A DNA stretch of 64,000 nucleotides from Actinomyces ruminis (GCF_002154335.2 NZ_MTPX02000019.1:1-64000); one strand, 5' to 3'; numbered from the stretch's first letter, positions 44,786 through 54,558 are shown. The notes: generated by a model from the letters alone, not told the origin. Numbers and translations: made by a program.

Positions 44786-46312
44786 ATGACCTCCGCCGAC
44801 ACCCGCCCTGACCGCGCTCCGGCGCACAGGTTCCACCGCTCCTCCCCGTGGCTGTTCGACCGGCTGCCGGCGGCGCTGGCCGTGACCGTCGGCGCCACCG
44901 CCATGATCGTCTACTCGGTCGGCCAGTGGCGATCCATGCAGGTGCCCAGTTGGGACCTGGCGATCTTCTCCGAGCTGGCCAAGGCATATTCACGCCTGCA
45001 GGCACCGATCGTCCCCATCAAGGGTGAGGGCTACAACCTGCTGGGGGACCACTTCCACCCGCTGCTGGTGCTGCTGGGCCCGGTGTGGCGACTCTTCCCC
45101 ACCCCGCTGGCCCTGCTGGTGGTGCAGGACTTGCTGCTCGCCGTCTCCGCCTGGCCGCTCACCCGGCTGGCGACCCGCCTGCTGTCCCGCCCGGTGGCCG
45201 CCCTGCTCGGACTGTTCTACGTGCTGTCTTGGGGCTTTCAGGGGGCGGTAGCCGCCCAGTTCCACGAGATCGCCTTCGCCGTGCCGCTGCTGGCGTGGGC
45301 TTCGGCTGCCTTCGTCGAGCAACGCTGGCGCAGCTGCGCATGGTGGCTGGCGCCGCTCGTGCTGGTCAAGGAGGATCTGGGCCTGACCGTATTCATGGCG
45401 GGTCTGGCCATTGCCCTGCGCGGCCAGCAGGGGGCACCGCAGCAGCCGGCCCGCCACGGCCCGGGCTGGTGGCGCCGCCTGAGCACCACCCGCCTCGGCC
45501 TGGTCGTCGCCCTGTTCGGCCTGCTGGCCTTCCTGCTCACCGTGCTGGTGTTCCTGCCGGCGCTGAGCCCCTCGGGCACCTGGGAGTACGGCCTGTCCGA
45601 CGACGGCACCTCCGCCGGCCTGCTGAGCCGCCTATTCTCGCCCGAGGTCAAGATCGCCACCCTGGGCATGCTGGTGTACACCGCCGGTGGGATCGGCCTG
45701 GCCTCCCCCTGGATGGCCCTGGTACTGCCGACCCTCGCCTGGCGCTTCCTGTCCGGCAACGAGTTCTACTGGGGCTGGCAGAACTGGCATTACAACGCGG
45801 TGTTAATGCCGATTGCGCTGGGAGCGCTGCTCGACGTCGTCGCCCGGCTCAAGACGCGCCGCACCTCGGCGGATCCGGCCTCGGCGTCGGGCTGGCTGGC
45901 CGTGCCCGTGTGGGCGCGCTGGACGGTGGCGCTCGGCGTCGTCGTCCCGCTGGCCGCCGGAGTGGGCACGGTCCGCGACTTACCGCTGTGGAGCCTGACC
46001 CAGCCCGGCTTCGGTACCGCCTCGGAACGCGCACCGGCCGCCGCCGCAGTCATCGACGCGATCCCGGACGGGGCCAGCGTGGAGACCGACCTGGGACTGC
46101 TCGCCTACCTGGTCCCGGACCACACCGTCTATTGGGTGGGCACCTCCCAGGTCGACACCGACTACGTAGTCGTGGACTCCCAGTCCTCCGCCTGGGGCGG
46201 GAACCCGCCTACTGACGCGGCCTCCTGGGCGACCAGTCAGTCGCACACCGGAGCCGTATACGAACTGGTGCTGGACACCGGCGGCTACCAGGTGGCGAGG
46301 CGGATCTCCTGA
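44786..46312 (+). CDS. DUF2079 domain-containing membrane protein
   Basis: A 508-aa protein with about nine hydrophobic segments. Family markers: SWDLAIFSELAKAYSR near residue 55, LLGDHFHPLLVLLGPVWRLFP near 85, AAQFHEIAFAVPLLAWA, and LVLVKEDLGLTVFMAGLA. DUF2079 proteins are GT-C-like polytopic proteins, possibly acting on lipid-linked sugars, but no activity is established. The acidic/His residues in the first loop fit the GT-C idea. It stands alone, with the terminator of the peptide unit upstream. Confidence 0.85.
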   Translation: MTSADTRPDRAPAHRFHRSSPWLFDRLPAALAVTVGATAMIVYSVGQWRSMQVPSWDLAIFSELAKAYSRLQAPIVPIKGEGYNLLGDHFHPLLVLLGPVWRLFPTPLALLVVQDLLLAVSAWPLTRLATRLLSRPVAALLGLFYVLSWGFQGAVAAQFHEIAFAVPLLAWASAAFVEQRWRSCAWWLAPLVLVKEDLGLTVFMAGLAIALRGQQGAPQQPARHGPGWWRRLSTTRLGLVVALFGLLAFLLTVLVFLPALSPSGTWEYGLSDDGTSAGLLSRLFSPEVKIATLGMLVYTAGGIGLASPWMALVLPTLAWRFLSGNEFYWGWQNWHYNAVLMPIALGALLDVVARLKTRRTSADPASASGWLAVPVWARWTVALGVVVPLAAGVGTVRDLPLWSLTQPGFGTASERAPAAAAVIDAIPDGASVETDLGLLAYLVPDHTVYWVGTSQVDTDYVVVDSQSSAWGGNPPTDAASWATSQSHTGAVYELVLDTGGYQVARRIS

Positions 46313-46460
46313 GAGCCCGGCGCGGCATGATGGGCAGAAGTCCCCATCTCCGAACCGCCCGGCTCGTGGGACGACCATTCCCCGCGGTCGCCCAGCATGT
46401 AACAATCTGGGTGCAAGCAATGCGGCAATCGAGCGGCCGGTCCGGCCCGGAGAGGAGAAC

Positions 46461-47006
46461 ATGTCCCTATTCATGTGGTGCGCCGTTCTCGGCTGCGGCG
46501 CCCTGGCGCTCTCGCTCCTGCTCGACGGCCTGTTCGACGGTCTGGACGATCTGCTGTTCGACGGCTCCCTGCCGGTACTGGCCTGCGCACTGGGCGTGTT
46601 CGGCGCCGTCGGAATGGGGGTGCAGGCGCTGGCCGGCGAGCGGCTGACGACGCCGGTGCTGGTCGGAGTACCACTGGGTTTCGCCGTCGTCGCCGGGGTG
46701 GTTACCCGCGCCGTGTGGGTACGACTGCGCCGCTCCATGCCGCGCAACGCCATCCCGCTGACCGCCGGGGAACTGGTCGGCAGCGAGGTGCGGGTGCTGT
46801 GGTGGAAGAACGGCCGCGGCGAGGTTATGGCTACCTCCCGCGGGCACCAGCTCACCCTGCCCGCCCGCTCCGACGACCTCCTGCGAGGAGGCGCCGTCGC
46901 CTGGGTGGTGGACGCGACCGCGGATGACACGCTCATCGTCGGCCGCATCGATTCATCCGAGGCTCCCATGCAGCACCCAGAACAACCGCCCGCACCAGCC
47001 GATTAG
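46461..47006 (+). CDS. NfeD-like membrane protein
   Basis: A 181-aa protein. Three hydrophobic segments (residues about 1-20, 35-55, 68-90) are followed by a soluble OB-fold-like tail (AGELVGSEVRVLWWKNGRGEVMATSRGHQLTLPAR). This is the layout of NfeD/YuaF-type partners of flotillins. GGAGAGGAG precedes the ATG. It lies 48 bp upstream of the flotillin gene, the usual pairing for membrane-microdomain proteins. Confidence 0.75.
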   Translation: MSLFMWCAVLGCGALALSLLLDGLFDGLDDLLFDGSLPVLACALGVFGAVGMGVQALAGERLTTPVLVGVPLGFAVVAGVVTRAVWVRLRRSMPRNAIPLTAGELVGSEVRVLWWKNGRGEVMATSRGHQLTLPARSDDLLRGGAVAWVVDATADDTLIVGRIDSSEAPMQHPEQPPAPAD

Positions 47007-47054
47007 CCCGGCCGGCAATACTCCGTTAATCCCACTACCTCGCAAGGAACGCGA

Positions 47055-48445
47055 ATGCTCTACGCCATCATCGCCGTCGTCGTCCTGGCGCTCTTGCTGG
47101 GCGCCTACATGCTCTCCCGGGTCGTAGTCGTGCCCTCCAACCTGACCGGCCTGGTCTCCGGATCCACGCGCAACGGTGAGGTCAAGATCATCCGCCCCGG
47201 TGGGCGCGACTTCGTTCTGCCGATCATCCAGTCGATCCAGTACCTGCCCTTCACCCAGAACACCATCGGCTTCCAGGTGACCGCCGAGGATCAGAACAAG
47301 ATCAACGTCTCCGTCTCCGCCGTCGCCGCCGTGAAGGTCGGCGACTCCGACCAGCAGGTGCGGGCCGCTGCCAAGCGGTTCCTCGGCAAGCCGAACACGG
47401 ACCGGGCGATCGCCGACTCCTCCCGTGACGCCTGATCGGCTCGCTGCGCTCCATCATCGGCCACATGACGGTCACCGACCTCATCTCCGACCGCGACGCC
47501 CTCCAGCAGAACGTGTTCGACGACGCCAAGTCGGTCATGGCCAACATGGGCCTGGAGATCGACGTGCTGCAGATCTCCGAGATCACCGACGCCTCCGGCT
47601 ACATCGACTCCCTGGGTGTGCCCGAACAGCAGCGGGTTGAGAAGGACGCCGCGTGGCTCGCGCCAACGCCGAGCGGGAGGCCAAGGACGCCGAAGTGTCC
47701 TCCCGTCAGCAGATCGCCGAGCGCGAGCGCGACCTAGCGCTGCGGCAGGCCCAGCTGAAGGCCGAGACCGACAAGGCGCAGGCGGAGGCCGACTCCGCCG
47801 GACCGCTGGCCCGCGCCGCCAAGAAGCGGGAGATCGCCGTCATCGAGCAGGAGGCCGCCGAGGCCAAGGCAGCCCTGACCGAGCGCGAGTTGGACTCCAC
47901 GGTCCGCAAGCCCGCCGACGCCGCCCGCTACCAGCGTGAGCAAGAGGCCGAGGCCGCCAAGGCCGAGTCGATCCGCCGTGCCGAGGCCGAGGCCGAGCGC
48001 ACCCGCCTGGACGCCGAGGCACAGGCGCAGGCCACCGTCGCCCGCGCCGAGGCGCAGGCCCGCGCCACCGCCGCCAGGCGCAGGCGGAGGCCGAGGCATC
48101 GCCGCCCGCGGTCGCGCCGAGGCCGAGGCCGTGCGCGCCGCCGGTGAGGCCGAGGCTAAGGCCATGAGTGACAAGGCCGATGCCCTGGCCAAGTACGGGC
48201 GCGCCGCCACCCAGCAGATGATCCTGGACAAGGCGCCGGAGATCGCCCGCGCTCTGGCCGAACCACTGGGCAGCGTCAAGGACATGTCGATCATCTCCAC
48301 CGAGGGCGCCTCCGCACTGCCCAAGGCGGTGGCCGGCAATGTGGAGCAGCTCGACGCCGTCATGCGCTCGCTGACCGGCACCAGCCTGACCGACATGATG
48401 CGACGCTTCGCCTCCGACGACTCCGCTGACAGCTCCGGTTCCTGA
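47055..48445 (+). CDS. Flotillin/SPFH domain protein (four frameshifts)
   Basis: Repaired length 464 aa. A short N-terminal membrane helix (IIAVVVLALLLGAYMLSRVVV) is followed by the SPFH domain (GEVKIIRPGGRDFVLPIIQSIQYLPFTQNTIGFQ...) and the flotillin stretch SIIGHMTVTDLISDRDALQQNVFDDAK. A long Ala/Glu/Arg-rich coiled coil (residues about 190-360) precedes a C-terminus ending DMMRRFASDDSADSSGS. Breaks near 47431, 47653, 48074 and 48096 each need one C or G (GCC to GCCC or GG to GGG). Scaffold of membrane microdomains, paired with NfeD. Confidence 0.85.
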
Positions 48446-48586
48446 CCATCCCGCCGAGGCCGGCCGATATGGTGGCGGCCGACGACGCCGAGCCGGCCGT
48501 ACCCTTTACCGAGATGCCGCCTAACGCGGCCGGCTGAAGGACCCAGCCGCGAGCAGCGTCGGCGGCGGCTCTGAGAGACTGTCCCC

Positions 48587-49386
48587 ATGACCTCACCCAC
48601 CGGTAGCACCGCACCAGGCCAGCGGAACGCTTCCCGCAGCAATCCGATCGTCGTCGTCCTGCTCGCAGTGATTGCCATCCTGCTCGCAGTGATTGCGATC
48701 ATCCTGGCGGTGCGACCCGGTCAGTCCGGCAGCGATGCGCCGACGACCGCAGCGGCTCCGACGACCGAAACGTCACAGCCGACGACGGCTCAGACCTCCG
48801 CGCCCTCACAAACCGATGCCGGGCTGCTGGAGGTTCTGCACGGCGAAGTCAAGCGTGACCCCAACGACGCCCAGGCCAAGGGCGACGTTGACGCCCCGGT
48901 GGTGATGGTCATCTACTCCGACTTCGCCTGCCCGTACTGCACCAAGTTCGCGCAGGAGGTGGACCCGGCGCTGGAGGACCTGGTTGAGAACGGCACCCTG
49001 CGCGTGGAGTGGCGCGACCTCGCCAGATCACCGAGACGTCCCCCCTGGCGGCACAGGCTGGAATCGCCGCCAGTAATCAGGGCAAGTTCTGGGAGTTCCA
49101 CGACGCCGTGTACGCCGCCACCGACCCGACCGAACACCCCGAGTACACCGAGGACTCCCTGGTCGCCCTGGCAAAGCAGGCGGGCGTGCCCGATCTCGAT
49201 CAGTTCCGCGCCGACATGACCGCCGCCGACACCGTGCAGGCGGTTCAGGACGCCAAGCAGCACGCCTACGACCTCGGCATCACCGGTACGCCCTTCTTCA
49301 TCATCAACGATGCCTACGTCTCCGGCTACACGCCCGTGGACTACATGCGCAACACCATCCTCGAACAAGCCGCCATCGCAGAGTGA
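48587..49386 (+). CDS. DsbA-family thioredoxin-fold protein (one frameshift)
   Basis: Repaired length 266 aa. An N-terminal membrane anchor (IVVVLLAVIAILLAVIAIILAV) is followed by a Thr/Ser-rich spacer and an extracytoplasmic DsbA-like domain. The active site is FACPYCTKFAQEV, with a CPYC motif, and the cis-Pro loop is GITGTPFFIINDAYVSG. The frame is lost near 49023: adding one C gives RDLAQITETSPLAAQAGIAA. Likely a thiol oxidase or isomerase for exported proteins. It stands alone, with no electron-transfer partner (DsbB/VKOR) in the window. Confidence 0.85.
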
Positions 49387-49621
49387 GGACCTGCCTGCCC
49401 GCAGACGTCCCACCTTTTCGACGGACCTCGGCGTAAGGCTTGCGCCCGGGGCGGGCCGATGTTGCCACGGAAGGCGGTTGGCCAGCCCCATGGCGCCTGC
49501 CACAATAGGCCCATAGATCTCCGCGTACCGGCATGAGCCGGTAAGGAGCAGGGGCGCCGACGCCTCGTGCGGCGGGTGATTTGAAGACATACAGGAATCT
49601 GAGGGAACCAGGAGAACAGCC

Positions 49622-50566
49622 ATGGCACTGAGCATCGGCGTCGATGTGGGTGGAACGAAGATCGCTGCGGGCGTGGTCGATGAGGAGGGCAACGTGCTGG
49701 CCACCGCCAGGCGCGACTCCCCCGCCACCAACCGCGAGTCCATCTTCGCCACCATCGCCGACCTCGCGAACGAGCTCGCCGCGCAGTACGACGTCGAGTC
49801 CATCGGCGTGGGCGCGGCCGGATTCACCTCCTCCGACCGCAACACCATGGTCTACGGCACCAACCTCGACTGGACCGGCGCCCGCATCGCCGACGAGATC
49901 GCCGCGCGCACCGGCAAGAAGGTCGTGGTTGAGAACGACGCCAATGCGGCCGGCTGGGCCGAGGCCCGCTTCGGCGGCGGCAAGGGCGCTCGGAACGTCC
50001 TCGTGGTGACGCTCGGAACCGGTGTCGGGGGCGCCGTCATCATCGACGGTCACCTCGTGCGTGGCGCCGCCGGCTTCGCCGCCGAGATCGGCCACATCAA
50101 CGTCGTCCCGGACGGTCGCCCCTGCGGCTGCGGCCAGCGCGGCTGCTTGGAGCGCTACGGGTCCGGCACGGCGCTGGGCGTCAATGGCTGGGAGCTGGCG
50201 AAGTTCCAGCCCGACTACGCCGCCCGCATCATCGAGCTGTCCGGAGGTGACCAGAACAAGATCTCCGGCAAGGCCGTCACCGCCGCCGCCCGCGAGGGCG
50301 ATCCGGCCGCCCTGGAGTGCTACGCCCGCCTGGGCAGCGCACTCGGCCTGGGGCTGGCGGACCTGTGCGCCGTCCTCGACCCCGAGGTCATCGTGCTCAC
50401 CGGCGGCCTGACCGAGGCCGGCGACATCCTGCTGGACCCGGTGCGCGCCAGCTTCGCCGAGCACCTGACCGCCCGCGCCCACCGTCCCGAGATCCCGATC
50501 GTCATCTCCACCTCGGGTCAGGAGGCCGGGCTGATCGGCGCCGCCGACCTCGCCCGCCAGGACTGA
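49622..50566 (+). CDS. ROK-family glucokinase
   Basis: A 314-aa ATP-dependent sugar kinase. ATP site IGVDVGGTKIAAGVVDEEG at residues 5-23, the ROK signature with Zn-type cysteines (HINVVPDGRPCGCGQRGCLERYGSG), and catalytic Asp in VVVENDANAAGWAE. Actinobacterial ROK glucokinases have this organisation and phosphorylate glucose entering through ABC or MFS systems. A 235-bp gap with no visible gene precedes it, and a hairpin terminator follows. Specificity for glucose rather than another hexose is inferred from similarity of motifs. Confidence 0.85.
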   Translation: MALSIGVDVGGTKIAAGVVDEEGNVLATARRDSPATNRESIFATIADLANELAAQYDVESIGVGAAGFTSSDRNTMVYGTNLDWTGARIADEIAARTGKKVVVENDANAAGWAEARFGGGKGARNVLVVTLGTGVGGAVIIDGHLVRGAAGFAAEIGHINVVPDGRPCGCGQRGCLERYGSGTALGVNGWELAKFQPDYAARIIELSGGDQNKISGKAVTAAAREGDPAALECYARLGSALGLGLADLCAVLDPEVIVLTGGLTEAGDILLDPVRASFAEHLTARAHRPEIPIVISTSGQEAGLIGAADLARQD

Positions 50567-50610
50567 CGCGGAACCGGCTACCTCGGTCCCGAACCGCTCT
50601 AGCGACCTGC

Positions 50611-50647
50611 CCTACGCCGACCCGCCTGTTCGCGGCGGGTGCGTAGG
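50611..50647 (+). terminator. Glucokinase terminator
   Basis: CCTACGC, CG, ACCCGCC pairs with GGCGGGT, GCGTAGG around a 7-nt loop (TGTTCGC). The nested, nearly perfect 14-bp stem begins 45 bp past the glucokinase stop. Confidence 0.6.
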
Positions 50648-50757
50648 CGGGCGTCCGGCCCTCAGGCGTACGAGCTCGTCTCTGACGGACGCGTTCCCGC
50701 CACACGTACGCGTTTTAGAGGTTTCCCCGGGTCTGGCAATCGGATAGCTCCAAAACC

Positions 50758-50795
50758 CGTACGTGAGAGCAGAAGTCGTACGTGAGAGCAAAACG
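50758..50795. repeat. 19-bp direct repeat pair
   Basis: CGTACGTGAGAGCA occurs at 50758-50771 and again at 50777-50790, exactly 19 bp apart. Nearby CACACGTACGCGTTTT (50701-50716) and AAAACGCGTGTG (about 50790-50801) are imperfect inverses enclosing the pair. The same spacing as the TTTGGACC family may be coincidence. Confidence 0.5.
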
Positions 50796-51298
50796 CGTGT
50801 GCCTGGCATCAGCCAGCGATGGCAGTGGTGCCGGCGCAATCGGCGCTGCGTGTCTGGGCACTAGCGGCGGTCTGCACCCAAGGGTCTCCGAGCAGGCTCA
50901 GCTGATCCTCGTTTTCCCCTGGAAGTATGCGGAAGTGCTTTCGCGGCCCGAATCCGCACAATTCCGCGGAATCCACCACAGCGCCCACTTCTCAAGTGTG
51001 CAGACCCACCACAAGAGCCCGAACAACACCACTGGGCAGGCCGCCGCCCCGGCCGCGGAGTGGGTGCGCCGATCACACCGACGGTCGGCTCCAACACCGG
51101 CACGCTAACCGCCCCTCGCGCCACACCCCGTGCCGGAAGAAGTGGTTCTCCCCCAAGGGGTGAGCGGGCAAGTTGCCCGATGGCGGCGTGGACGTGATGG
51201 GGGCAGGGGTGTCTTGTGTGGACCGATGCCAGACGTCGACGGACCTCGACGGGCCTCGGTGGATGGAACGCTCGAACCGGGACGGGGTCGGCCCCTAC

Positions 51299-51395
51299 TT
51301 GGACCGCGTTCCCTCACTTGGACCGCGTTCCGGCGGTTGGACCGCCTGAGAGTGCGTCTAAGGCAGCCCAAGCGCACGCACAACACGGTCCAACC
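51299..51395. repeat. TTGGACC repeat cluster, 19-bp period
   Basis: Direct TTGGACCGC units begin at 51299, 51318 and 51337, exactly 19 bp apart, with an inverted GGTCCAAC at 51387-51394. It is a diverged member of the family seen at 38126 and 63900. A nearby CTGAGAGTGCGT also appears, inverted, beside the unit at 63484. Confidence 0.65.
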
Positions 51396-51475
51396 AGGCC
51401 CGGCCGACACGGAAGCCACGTTGACCGGTTGGCGAGGGGAGCAGGCAGCACGGCGGCGCCTCGTAGCGCGCCTAC

Positions 51476-52171
51476 TCAGGCGCCGTCGTCGGCCTGTCTC
51501 CCGGGCACGGGCAGGGTGCGCGGAGCCCGGTAGGACCAGTCGCGGTCGGCGTCGGTGATCTCGCGCAGCACTCGTGCCGGCACTCCGCCCACCACCACCA
51601 TCGGCGGAACATTGGCGTTGACGACGGCGCCAGCGGCAATAACCGAGCCGCGGCCGATGGTCACGCCAGGCAGGATCGTCACGTTCCCACCGATCCACAC
51701 GTCATCCTCGATCACCACCGGCGCGGAGAACTGCTGGCCGTGGTCGCGGGCCTCAGGGTGGATGGGGTGCCCGGCGGTGGAGATCATGACGCGCGGGCCG
51801 AACATCACCCGGTTGCCGATGCTCACCGGAGAGTCATCGATGAGTTGGAGTCCAGCGTTGGCATAGAAGGGGGAGCCGATGCGCGTGTGGATGCCGTAGG
51901 CGACGTGCAGCGGCGGCTCCACCCACACGCCATCGCCGACCTCGCCGAAGATCTCCTCCAGCAGGCGGCGGCGCCCGGCGGCGTCCCGCGGGGAGGTGGC
52001 GTTGTACTCGGCGGCGAGCTCCTTGCCGCGGATGCGTTGCTCGGTCAGCCCCTCCAAGCCCGGCCCCTCGTCCAGGTACAGCTCCTGGGCGGCCATGCGA
52101 CGGCGCACCTCCGCCTCGCGGGGGTCGATTGCGGCGTTCGCGTCGGGGGCGTTGCAGTTCTGCTGGCTCAT
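51476..52171 (-). CDS. Sugar O-acetyltransferase (maltose O-acetyltransferase/NodL type)
   Basis: A 231-aa protein with left-handed beta-helix hexapeptide repeats. The family N-terminus EVRRRMAAQELYLDEGPGLEGLTEQRIRGKELAAEYNA precedes the hexapeptide core (IGSPFYANAGLQLIDDSPVSIGNRVMFGPRVMISTAGHPIHPEARDHG), with a catalytic His in STAGHPIHP. It ends VIAAGAVVNANVPPMVVVGGVPARVLREI, typical of Maa/LacA-type enzymes using acetyl-CoA. It is divergent to the iron operon. Acetylates a sugar of unknown identity. Confidence 0.85.
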   Translation of the reverse strand: MSQQNCNAPDANAAIDPREAEVRRRMAAQELYLDEGPGLEGLTEQRIRGKELAAEYNATSPRDAAGRRRLLEEIFGEVGDGVWVEPPLHVAYGIHTRIGSPFYANAGLQLIDDSPVSIGNRVMFGPRVMISTAGHPIHPEARDHGQQFSAPVVIEDDVWIGGNVTILPGVTIGRGSVIAAGAVVNANVPPMVVVGGVPARVLREITDADRDWSYRAPRTLPVPGRQADDGA

Positions 52172-52303
52172 ATGCGCTCCTTCGCGTCACAGATTGAGTG
52201 GCGGCGGTATCCGCCCCTGGAACAAACCTAGGTGATCACGCCCGCGAACTGGGCGACTCGACCGGCAGGACTCGGAGTGGGGCATTACACGCACCCTGAC
52301 CTA

Positions 52304-52322
52304 TGAGGTCAGCCTCACCTCA
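52304..52322. promoter_or_regulatory. DtxR/IdeR-type iron box
   Basis: TGAGGTCAGCCTCACCTCA closely follows the IdeR/DtxR consensus TTAGGTTAGCCTAACCTAA. It lies 49 bp before the chosen start of the siderophore-binding protein gene, so the iron-loaded repressor would block the operon when iron is plentiful. Confidence 0.75.
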
Positions 52323-52370
52323 ACTAATGTGTTGGCCGTTCACTCAACTGCTACCGAGAGCGAAACCGCC

Positions 52371-53447
52371 GTGACCGTCTCCCGCAAGTCCTTCCTGCTG
52401 GCCGGCCTGGCCGTCCCCGCCGGCGCGCTGCTGGCCGCCTGTGGCGCCGGCTCCTCCGCCAAGACCGGCGCCTCCGACGCCGCGAGCGCAAGCGTCGCCG
52501 CGCAGACCACGACGGAGGAGATCACCGTCGAGCACGCCTTCGGCACCACCACCATTCCCGCTGGCGCCGCCCGCTTCACCGCAATCGCCTGGGGCAATCA
52601 CGACGTCGCCCTGGCCCTGGACGTCATGCCCGCCGGCCTGTCCCGACAGACCTGGGGCGTCGCGGACGACTCCGGCATGCTGGAGTGGACCAAGCAGAAG
52701 GTCGACGAGCTGGTGGCCGCAGGCGCCGCCCAGCCGGTCCTGTTCGACGACACCGACGGCTACGACTTCGAGGCCATTGCCGAGACCGCGCCGGACGTAA
52801 TCCTGGCCGCCTACTCCGGGCTCAGCCAGGAGGACTACGACACGCTCACGAAGATCGCCCCCACCATCGCCTACCCCGGGGTCCCCTGGGGAACCCAGTG
52901 GCGGGACATGATCCGCCTGGACTCCCAGGCGATGGGCCTGGCCGCGCAGGGTGAGGACCTCATTACCGACCTGGAGCGCCAGATCGCCGACGCCGTCGCC
53001 CAGTACCCGCAGCTTGCAGGCAAGTCGGCCGCCTTCTTCTACATGAGCGAGTCCGACACCTCCACGATTGGTTTCTACACCACCGCCGATCCGCGCACCG
53101 CCTTCATGACCGACCTGGGCATGACCATCCCCGCCTCCGTGCAGGCCGTCTCCGACGCCGACCCGGAGATCTTCTACAGCGACCTCTCCAGTGAGAACGC
53201 CGACCAGGTGGACGACGTGGACGTAATGGTCATGTATGGGGAGGAGTCCGACCTGGCCGCCCTTCAGGCCGACCCGCTGGTGGGCACCATCCCGGCCATC
53301 AAGAACGGCGCGGTGGCATTCGTCGGCAACGGCACGCCGCTGTCGGCCTCCACCAACCCCGGCCCGCTGTCCATCCCGTGGGGCATCGACCGGTACGTCT
53401 CCCTCATCGCCACCGCCGCCGACAAGGCGGACGCTGCCTCCGCCTGA
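52371..53447 (+). CDS. Iron-siderophore ABC transporter substrate-binding lipoprotein
   Basis: A 358-aa FepB/FhuD-type binding protein. Signal peptide TVSRKSFLLAGLAVPAGALLAAC ends in a lipobox, followed by a Ser/Ala-rich spacer. The mature domain reads VEHAFGTTTIPAGAARFTAIAWG, YDFEAIAETAPDVILAAYSGLS. I chose GTG 52371 rather than GTG 52329, because the iron box ends only 6 bp before the latter and the signal peptide begins with the former. First gene of the iron-box operon binding-protein, permease, permease, ATPase, SIP. Confidence 0.9.
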   Translation: MTVSRKSFLLAGLAVPAGALLAACGAGSSAKTGASDAASASVAAQTTTEEITVEHAFGTTTIPAGAARFTAIAWGNHDVALALDVMPAGLSRQTWGVADDSGMLEWTKQKVDELVAAGAAQPVLFDDTDGYDFEAIAETAPDVILAAYSGLSQEDYDTLTKIAPTIAYPGVPWGTQWRDMIRLDSQAMGLAAQGEDLITDLERQIADAVAQYPQLAGKSAAFFYMSESDTSTIGFYTTADPRTAFMTDLGMTIPASVQAVSDADPEIFYSDLSSENADQVDDVDVMVMYGEESDLAALQADPLVGTIPAIKNGAVAFVGNGTPLSASTNPGPLSIPWGIDRYVSLIATAADKADAASA

Positions 53448-53457
53448 GCAGCCACCC

Positions 53458-54558
53458 GTGACCGTTCGCTCCTCCCCGGCCCCGCCGACCAGCTCCGGCG
53501 GACCCGCACTCGCGCCACCCGAGCCCTCCAGGCCGTGCGGGACGACGGCGGCCCGCCCGGGCGCGCGCCCGCGTCGTCCGCTGCTCGCGCTTGTCGTCGT
53601 CCTCGGCCTGCTGGCACTCGCCGTCGGCTGCTCGATCGCCTTCGGCGCCCGGACGGTCGGCGTAGAGGAGATCCTGGACGGGCTGGCCGGACACGGCGAC
53701 ACCCTCGGCGCGCTGGCGGTGGCCGAGCGGATCCCACGCACCGCCACCGCCCTGATCGCGGGGGCGGCCCTGGGCGTCTCGGGGGCCCTCATGCAGGCCG
53801 TCACCCGCAACCCGATCGCGGACCCGGGCATCCTCGGCATCAACACCGGGGCGTCGCTGGCGATCGTCAGCGCGATTGCCTTCGCGCACATCTCCTCCCT
53901 GTGGGAGTACCTGTGGGTGGCCATGGCCGGTGCGGCCGTCACCGCCGTGGCCGTGTACGCGATCGGCTCGCTCGGTCCCGGCGGCGCGACGCCGGTGAAG
54001 CTGGCGCTGGCGGGGGTGGCCACGAGCGCGGCCCTGTCCTCCCTGATCAGCGCGATCATGCTGCCGCGCGCCGAGGGGCTGACCGACTTCCGCTTCTGGC
54101 AGGTAGGGTCACTGGGCCGGGGCACCTGGGCATCGCTGTCCACCACCGCCCCATTCCTGCTGGCCGCCGCCGCCCTGGCCGCCGCCGTCGCCCGGCCGCT
54201 GAACTCCCTGGCACTGGGCGAGGAGATGGCCGTGGGCCTGGGGGTCAGGGTGGGCCGCACCCGCCTGCTGGCCGCGGCCGCCGGGGTGATCGCCTGCGCG
54301 ACGACGACGGCGCTGGCCGGCCCCATCGGCTTCGTCGGGTTGATGGTGCCGCACGCCGTGCGCATGCTGGTGGGCCCGGACAACCGCTGGCTGCTGCCGC
54401 TGTCGGCGCTTGGAGGGGCGGCGCTGCTGACCTTCGCGGATGTGCTCGGACGAGTGATCGCCCGCCCCGGGGAAGTCGGCGTCGGAGTGGTCACCGCCTT
54501 CGTGGGCGCCCCGGTGCTCATTGCGATTGCCCGTGGCGCGAAGGTGCGTGAGCTGTGA
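53458..54558 (+). CDS. FecCD-family iron-siderophore permease
   Basis: A 366-aa integral membrane protein. After a Pro-rich soluble N-terminus, about ten hydrophobic helices form the FecCD permease, with the family loops RIPRTATALIAGAALGVSGALMQAVTRNPIADPGILGINTGAS and GFVGLMVPHAVRMLVGPDNRWLLPLSALGGA. GTG at 53458 starts 10 bp past the binding-protein stop. Its TGA overlaps the next GTG (GTGA). Confidence 0.9.
   Translation: MTVRSSPAPPTSSGGPALAPPEPSRPCGTTAARPGARPRRPLLALVVVLGLLALAVGCSIAFGARTVGVEEILDGLAGHGDTLGALAVAERIPRTATALIAGAALGVSGALMQAVTRNPIADPGILGINTGASLAIVSAIAFAHISSLWEYLWVAMAGAAVTAVAVYAIGSLGPGGATPVKLALAGVATSAALSSLISAIMLPRAEGLTDFRFWQVGSLGRGTWASLSTTAPFLLAAAALAAAVARPLNSLALGEEMAVGLGVRVGRTRLLAAAAGVIACATTTALAGPIGFVGLMVPHAVRMLVGPDNRWLLPLSALGGAALLTFADVLGRVIARPGEVGVGVVTAFVGAPVLIAIARGAKVREL

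Larger units (their letters stand above)
50567..51475. other. 909-bp intergenic region
   Basis: No credible gene. It contains a terminator hairpin (50611-50647), 19-bp direct repeats (50758-50795) and the 19-bp-period TTGGACC cluster (51299-51395). Short hairpin-forming stretches occur near 51150-51180. The promoter of the convergent sugar acetyltransferase is on the other side, so this region separates two gene ends. Confidence 0.55.

Noticed and set aside
47055-48445. Programmed ribosomal frameshifting in flotillin or other genes
   Set aside because: Four breaks in one gene with no slippery sequence or consistent structure, and the same -1 type in 15 other genes, argue for sequence errors.
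50861-51124. 87-aa minus-strand open frame and its plus-strand rivals in the 50.6-51.5 kb gap
   Set aside because: Arg/Gly/Pro-rich composition typical of shadow frames, no ribosome-binding site and no recognisable domain.
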